Source: a virus
IMG/VR virus record: IMGVR_UViG_3300022591_000050
Coordinates: 1 to 29,108 of that record
Reading direction: 5' to 3' (one strand)
DNA: 29,108 nt
Under the pieces are notes generated by a model, which had not been told where the DNA came from, ran no database searches, and saw only the letters and a list, made by a program, of their open reading frames with translations. The first letter of the stretch is position 1, and every line of letters begins with the position of its first letter. This document shows, in pieces, positions 25,014 to 29,108 of the stretch. Both the position numbers and the translations under genes were made by a program.

Positions 25014-25762
25014 AACTCCGCGAGCTGTTTGAAACTAATGATCCATTAGGACAGATGCTAGGACAAAAAGGTCTAGCACCTATGCCTACTGGACCTTCTG
25101 AAATTGATCAAGCCAAGCTCGATCAAATTATTCAAAGACTCACCGCCGCTGAGACAGAACCTACTCCCGAACCTGCCACTACAACTCCAGTAGTCGATCC
25201 TAAGATAGCATCAAAGCCCGTAGCACCAATTGCTACTAAAACAGCACCTAAACAAACACAGCAAGCCGCCAAACCTAAAGTATATGTTCCAGTAACTGAT
25301 AGCCCATTTGAAATATCAATACGTAAAGCGGCAATGGGTGCTAAGTTAGCTGGTGCAGAGCTTGCTGCCTTCTTAGGTCAATGTGCTCATGAAAGTGCTA
25401 AGTTTACGACTACTAAAGAGTTTGCAGACGGTAGTCAGTACGAAGGGCGTAAAGACTTAGGCAATGTTAATCCAGGCGATGGCCCTAGATACAAAGGCAG
25501 AGGCTTTATTCAAATAACGGGTCGTGCAAATTATACACAGGCCGCAAAAGATTTAGGTATTGACTTAGTTAATCATCCAGAGCTAGCAGAACGCCCAGAT
25601 GTTGCTACTAAGGTTAGTTTATGGTATTGGAAGACTAGAGTACAACCTAAAATCAGTAACTTTAATAATACAACAGCAGTAACTAAAAAGGTCAACGGTG
25701 GCCTGCGTGGATTACAAAAACGCGAGAAGTACACACAAAGTTTTAAGGTAGCTAACAAATGA
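25010..25762 (+). CDS. GH19-type muramidase/chitinase with targeting start
   Basis: A protein of 250 residues. M-K-L-R-E-L-F-E/T looks like a capsid-targeting start with an L-F-E cleavage site. Residues 45-95 are a Thr/Pro/Ala-rich linker. The catalytic domain (about 98-250) has Q-C-A-H-E128-S with the general-acid Glu, a second acidic residue near E137, Y-E-G-R-x-D-L-G-N and Y-K-G-R-G-F-I-Q-I-T-G-R, all GH19 hallmarks. In phages GH19 enzymes cut peptidoglycan. It may be an endolysin or a virion lysin; the lipoprotein gene overlapping its stop favours a lysis link. Confidence 0.88.
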   Translation: MKLRELFETNDPLGQMLGQKGLAPMPTGPSEIDQAKLDQIIQRLTAAETEPTPEPATTTPVVDPKIASKPVAPIATKTAPKQTQQAAKPKVYVPVTDSPFEISIRKAAMGAKLAGAELAAFLGQCAHESAKFTTTKEFADGSQYEGRKDLGNVNPGDGPRYKGRGFIQITGRANYTQAAKDLGIDLVNHPELAERPDVATKVSLWYWKTRVQPKISNFNNTTAVTKKVNGGLRGLQKREKYTQSFKVANK

Positions 25763-26142
25763 AAAAATTAATTGCAATTTTAACACTAGTAGTATTATCA
25801 GGTTGCAGTACAATATTAGATTATATTCCAAGTGGATGGGATGCTAACCAAGCTAAGGTAATTACAGATATACAGTTAGAAGTTAAACACTTTGATTGTA
25901 AGGCAGATCTAAAGCCACAAGTGGATCAATTAGCTCGAGATGTAGAATGGTTTGATATCTATGCTAAGACTAAGCCTACACGTGATATTGCTAAACTAAC
26001 TGGTACTATTACTAATACAGTTAAAGAATTACAAGACCGCGTTGCTAAAGGACCAGTAAGTCCAATGTATTGCGACCTTAAGAAAAAGATTTTACAGCAA
26101 CAAGCTGACATCCTTGCAGGTTCAGTACAGGGTAGATTTTAA
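25759..26142 (+). CDS. Lipoprotein next to the GH19 lysin
   Basis: A protein of 127 residues. A short signal peptide ends in L-S-G-C16, a clear lipobox. The mature part is helical (L-K-P-Q-V-D-Q-L-A-R-D-V-E-W-F-D-I-Y, then K-E-L-Q-D-R-V) with two further Cys. It could be an outer-membrane spanin-like partner in lysis, but it is long for a classical o-spanin and no i-spanin gene is visible, so this is speculative. ATGA couples it to the GH19 gene. Confidence 0.8.
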   Translation: MKKLIAILTLVVLSGCSTILDYIPSGWDANQAKVITDIQLEVKHFDCKADLKPQVDQLARDVEWFDIYAKTKPTRDIAKLTGTITNTVKELQDRVAKGPVSPMYCDLKKKILQQQADILAGSVQGRF

Positions 26143-26164
26143 ATTTTTTACCTAGGAGATATAA

Positions 26165-27145
26165 ATGGCTTTTTATATTTGGAATGGAAAAGAACACACT
26201 ACTGAATTTAGTTGGATGCAAAATCCAGATGGGCCAGGGCTAGTCGCAATTCCACATGAAGACCATCGAACTATAGAGGAAGAAATTGTGAATCAAGATA
26301 CTATATTAAAATATTACGAAACATTAACACCTAGTGATAGACAAGCATTAGTTGCCGCACTACGCACAGACGAGACTGCTGTCCAAGCACGTGAGCGAGC
26401 AGAACGAACAGCACGTAACAAAGCCTTAGGTGTACACACTGGCAAGACTATAGATGAATACAGCACTAGTGCTTGGCAGATCAAACAAGACTATCCAGAT
26501 AGTGAAGATGGCCTATACTGGATACAAAATGACTCTATCAACAACGGTGATCCGTTTCAAATCTACTGTGATATGACTACACTAGGCGGTGGATGGACAT
26601 TGATTGTACAAAATTCAGCTTGCGAGTGGCAAACTAATCAAGTCTTTTTACTTAATGAAACAAGTGCTCCTTCACAGTTAGTAGGATATGATGTACAATC
26701 AACTGACTATAACTACAGCATCTTAAGTTGGGCTGATACTATTAAAAGTGCAGAGTCAGGATTTGATTTTATGATCACTGCTCGCGAACACGGATCATTA
26801 GGCGGTGCGTGGACTGCTAATGAACCATACTCATTTGTACAGACTCTTGAAGGTGGCGCTGACATGGGTGACGCACAGTTAGGCACACCGGGCTGGCGTA
26901 AGAACATTACAGAACTAGCTCGTTGGGGTTATAACGGCAATACATGGAACTACGATGACAATGCTATGGAAGCACGTATGCCTTGGGTAGGCATTGGTAT
27001 CAACTACGGTTGGTTAACTACAGATGGATTCCGTGGCGGATGGTGGGGTACATTAATCACCGGTGGTGGTTGGAATCCAGCACCTTGGTTAAGTACTATT
27101 GAAGGTGGCGACCGTCCAGGTGCTATCTGGTATTGGGTAAGATAA
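26165..27145 (+). CDS. Fibrinogen-like (FReD) adhesin
   Basis: A protein of 326 residues. Residues 1-90 form a phage-specific N-terminus with a helical, charged part (A-R-E-R-A-E-R-T-A-R-N). From about residue 95 there is a fibrinogen/intelectin-like domain: G-L-Y-W-I, D-P-F-Q-I-Y-C-D-M-T-T-L-G-G-G-W-T-L-I-V-Q, then Gly/Trp-rich segments to the end. Such domains bind acetyl groups or glycans. It is likely a tail-tip or fibre receptor-binding protein. AGGAG lies upstream. Confidence 0.85.
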   Translation: MAFYIWNGKEHTTEFSWMQNPDGPGLVAIPHEDHRTIEEEIVNQDTILKYYETLTPSDRQALVAALRTDETAVQARERAERTARNKALGVHTGKTIDEYSTSAWQIKQDYPDSEDGLYWIQNDSINNGDPFQIYCDMTTLGGGWTLIVQNSACEWQTNQVFLLNETSAPSQLVGYDVQSTDYNYSILSWADTIKSAESGFDFMITAREHGSLGGAWTANEPYSFVQTLEGGADMGDAQLGTPGWRKNITELARWGYNGNTWNYDDNAMEARMPWVGIGINYGWLTTDGFRGGWWGTLITGGGWNPAPWLSTIEGGDRPGAIWYWVR

Positions 27146-27155
27146 GGAAAATAAA

Positions 27156-27392
27156 ATGAGTCAGGTACTAACAGAAATAATGAGCAGTGGTCATCCATGG
27201 TTTGCTGAACGTGCTCAGTATGCATTACAAGTAGGGCAAGCTGTACAGAATGGTGAGATGAGTGCTGATGAAGCTAGAGAAATACTTGCTGATTTGATTA
27301 GTACTGAGAAACTACAAGAAGCAGCCGCTGACCAACAGGCAGTTGCCGCTCTTGTGTTTGGTGTTACTCAACTTGCTGGAATGCTAGCTTAA
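27156..27392 (+). CDS. Small helical phage protein
   Basis: A protein of 78 residues. Two or three helices are visible, with [26 protein letters not shown] in the centre and an Ala/Val-rich end ([15 protein letters not shown]). I recognise the G-E-M-S-x-D-E-A pattern from T4-like phages; function unknown. It follows the adhesin by 10 bp, and its end overlaps the opposite-strand 5-aminolevulinate synthase gene by 29 bp. Confidence 0.8.
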   Translation: MSQVLTEIMSSGHPWFAERAQYALQVGQAVQNGEMSADEAREILADLISTEKLQEAAADQQAVAALVFGVTQLAGMLA

Positions 27393-28566
27393 GAGCTTCT
27401 ACTAGGTCTTCAATCATTCCATCATCGTGGAATGGACTTGGAGCAAAACGTAATCGTTCTGTTCCTACATCAACTGTAGGATAGTTAATTGGCTGGACAT
27501 AAATTCCATGTTCAGCTAATAGGTAATCACTCATCTTCTTACACTTCTTAGCATCGCCCACTAGCACAGGTACAATATGTTCTGTGGCACAATCCATAAC
27601 TGTGATACCAGCTTTGCCTAAACGATGCTTTAACTTACGAGCACGTTCTTGATGCTTTTCACGTACTTCATTGTGCTCACGTAGATACTTAACAGCGGCC
27701 ATAGCACCTGCACAACTAACCGGACTCATTGATGTTGTAAAGATAAATCCAGCTGCCACTGAACGGATACAATCTACTATATCTGCATCGGCAGCAATAT
27801 AGCCACCTTGGACTCCAAACGCTTTGCCAAGTGTTCCATTGACTATGTCTACTTGATCTTGTAAGCCTAATTCTTCTAGTTTGCCGGCACCTTCAGCACC
27901 GTAAAGCCCTACCGCATGTACTTCATCAATATATGTGATTGCTTTATACTTCTTAGCCAGCTTGCATATCTCTGCAATAGGGCTAACGTCTCCGTCCATT
28001 GAGTAAACGCTTTCAAATACTACACAAGGAGTCTTTCCACGAGCAAAACTAACTTTGAGTTTCTGTTCTAGATCTTCTAAGTTGTTGTGTTCAAAGACAA
28101 CTTTATCCGCACGGCTATGATTAATGCCTACAATAATTGAGTTGTGATTTTTGCTATCGCTAATAAATTCAATATTAGGAATGATCTTAGCTAGAGCAAT
28201 TAATGTCCATTCATTAGCTACATAAGCAGAGCTGAACAGCAATGCTCGCTCTTTCTTGTGTAAACTAGCAAGTTCCCATTCAAGAGCTTTATGATAGTGA
28301 CTAGACCCGCCAATATTACGTGTACCGCCCGAACCAGACCCTGTATGATCCAGGGCTGTGTGCATAGCATCTAGCACAACTTTGTGCTGGCCCATGCCAA
28401 GGTAATCGTTCGAACACCAGTTAACTATGTTCTTAATGTTATACGGTCCGTACCAAATAGCTGTAGGAAATTTGCCTGCTTCGCGCACAATGTCGTTAAA
28501 CACGCGGTATTTTCCGTTATCTTTTAGCTCTTGTAGTAGTTTTTTGAAGGGTTCTTTGTTTATCAT
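27364..28566 (-). CDS. hemA: 5-aminolevulinate synthase (C4 pathway)
   Basis: A protein of 400 residues. It condenses glycine with succinyl-CoA to 5-aminolevulinate, the first step of haem and tetrapyrrole synthesis in alphaproteobacteria, using [22 protein letters not shown]214-E-V-H217, G-T-L-G-K248 (PLP lysine), F-I-F-T-T-S-M-S-P and [10 protein letters not shown]-x-x-G-T-E-R-L-R are all present; the last block distinguishes it from KBL, BioF and SPT. The start at 28566 sits 8 nt after a late-type TAAATA; an upstream frame to 28605 is rejected. It appears intact and functional. Confidence 0.93.
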   Translation of the reverse strand: MINKEPFKKLLQELKDNGKYRVFNDIVREAGKFPTAIWYGPYNIKNIVNWCSNDYLGMGQHKVVLDAMHTALDHTGSGSGGTRNIGGSSHYHKALEWELASLHKKERALLFSSAYVANEWTLIALAKIIPNIEFISDSKNHNSIIVGINHSRADKVVFEHNNLEDLEQKLKVSFARGKTPCVVFESVYSMDGDVSPIAEICKLAKKYKAITYIDEVHAVGLYGAEGAGKLEELGLQDQVDIVNGTLGKAFGVQGGYIAADADIVDCIRSVAAGFIFTTSMSPVSCAGAMAAVKYLREHNEVREKHQERARKLKHRLGKAGITVMDCATEHIVPVLVGDAKKCKKMSDYLLAEHGIYVQPINYPTVDVGTERLRFAPSPFHDDGMIEDLVEALKLAFQQVE

Positions 28567-28574
28567 AGTGCAAG

Positions 28575-28589
28575 TATTTACGCTAAATA
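28575..28589. promoter_or_regulatory. Back-to-back late promoters (TATTTA-CGC-TAAATA)
   Basis: TAAATA elements point left (28580-28575) and right (28584-28589), separated by 3 bp. Leftward, the octamer CGTAAATA serves the 5-aminolevulinate synthase gene; rightward, GCTAAATA serves 28609. Each matches the late consensus at 6 of 8 bases. Confidence 0.55.
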
Positions 28590-28608
28590 CACACAGAGGA
28601 TTCAAATA

Positions 28609-28956
28609 ATGGCCGCCAACGGAATATCAACACTATCTACAAAACAAGCAAAACAAAAGGCAAAACTTGATTTAGCCAAGCTCAAGCGTCAGGGCTATAC
28701 ACTTGACGCGGCTGGAAACATTGTCAGCGGCCCAGATACAACTAAAGCATTTTATCGTGCTCGCAATGATTACGATCTTACAGAATTACCAACGCAATAC
28801 AACGGCAATGGAATAACTGATAATCCTAATGTAGGCGGACTCGTAATAGGTCGTCCTTGGATTGTTCCAGTGGTTGTATTAGCAGGGAATATTATAATGG
28901 AAACCGGTGATGATTTACTGTTAGAAACCGGTGATCAAATTTATACAGAAGCATAA
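28609..28956 (+). CDS. Fibre-type structural protein
   Basis: A protein of 115 residues. A helical, basic start ([19 protein letters not shown]) carries T-L-D-A-A-G-N-I-V, then a beta-rich end with [21 protein letters not shown], a near-repeat of M-E-T-G-D / L-E-T-G-D as seen in phage fibre and appendage proteins. AGAGGA lies upstream. A small tail or baseplate appendage component is inferred. Confidence 0.75.
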   Translation: MAANGISTLSTKQAKQKAKLDLAKLKRQGYTLDAAGNIVSGPDTTKAFYRARNDYDLTELPTQYNGNGITDNPNVGGLVIGRPWIVPVVVLAGNIIMETGDDLLLETGDQIYTEA

Positions 28957-28974
28957 AAACAGGAATATATTATT

Positions 28975-29108
28975 ATGGCAGGAACCAAAATATCAGCGTT
29001 ATCGAGTTTATCAACACTAGCAGACGCAACAGTAGTCCCAGTAGTATCTAGTGGTACTAACTATAAGATGGCAGGCAGTGTTATTAAAACATCAATCAGC
29101 CAACTGAC
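28975..29108 (+). CDS. Fibre-type structural protein, 5' part only
   Basis: The first 44 residues, starting M-A-G-T-K-I-S-A-L-S-S-L-S-T-L-A-D, then V-V-P-V-V-S-S-G-T-N-Y-K. The K-I-S-x-L followed by D-x-T-x-V-P-V-V pattern is typical of the N-terminus of phage tail-fibre/appendage proteins. CAGGAA lies upstream. It is cut by the right edge of the window, so length and C-terminal domains are unknown. Confidence 0.7.
   Translation, partial: MAGTKISALSSLSTLADATVVPVVSSGTNYKMAGSVIKTSISQL

Overview
The window reads as part of the genome of a large, T4-like (myovirus-type) double-stranded DNA phage of a Gram-negative, probably aquatic host. The reasons are: very dense small genes with ATGA or TAATG overlaps; TATAAATA-like octamers, the T4-type late promoter, in front of virion-type genes; internal-head-protein-like N-termini; tail lysozyme, GH19 and tail-fibre genes; and many small proteins of the kind shared among cyanophage- and pelagiphage-like T4 relatives. 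Two lipoproteins, a secreted nuclease and an LPS-type heptose epimerase point to a Gram-negative host. The 5-aminolevulinate synthase (C4 pathway) suggests an alphaproteobacterial host or gene donor. I found no tRNA, rRNA, CRISPR array or insertion sequence.

Layout. (1) Positions 1-4017, minus strand: small early-type genes in short transcription units, each behind a near-consensus sigma70 promoter with an exact 17-bp spacer. The TGA stop of the next gene often lies inside the -35 box. The block ends with a GIY-YIG endonuclease. (2) Positions 4018-6068: a gene-poor, repeat-rich junction between diverging blocks. It holds an orphan promoter, a 12-bp inverted repeat, four AAAGTG repeats at exactly 10-bp spacing, a 14-bp palindrome at a predicted start site, and several tiny membrane-protein genes too short for ordinary gene calling. 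(3) Positions 6069-15440, mostly plus strand: about 30 small coupled genes, including a SWIM zinc-finger protein, a DUF3307 membrane protein, an SGNH hydrolase, a run of proteins sharing a C-terminal W-F-x-L-R-W signature, and two CDGSH-like cysteine/histidine proteins. A strong terminator lies at 14915.

(4) Positions 15442-19186: a small lipoprotein, then a GIY-YIG/T5orf172-type nuclease-helicase fusion and an N6-adenine methyltransferase, which together look like a restriction-modification pair. A perfect sigma70 promoter lies between these two. (5) Positions 19171-29108: late region under TAAATA promoters. It encodes a heptose epimerase, candidate virion-packaged proteins (tail-type lysozyme, DUF6321-like protein, deaminase, GH19 muramidase), several bacterial-type genes (YqgE, HNH nuclease, DUF454 protein, secreted NUC1 nuclease), a lipoprotein, a fibrinogen-like adhesin and two fibre-type genes. 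A 5-aminolevulinate synthase runs on the opposite strand from a back-to-back late promoter.

A recurrent theme is leaderless genes: in several cases the start codon falls 5-7 nt after the -10 or late octamer, at the predicted +1. All functional calls come from reading motifs by eye; no database search was run.
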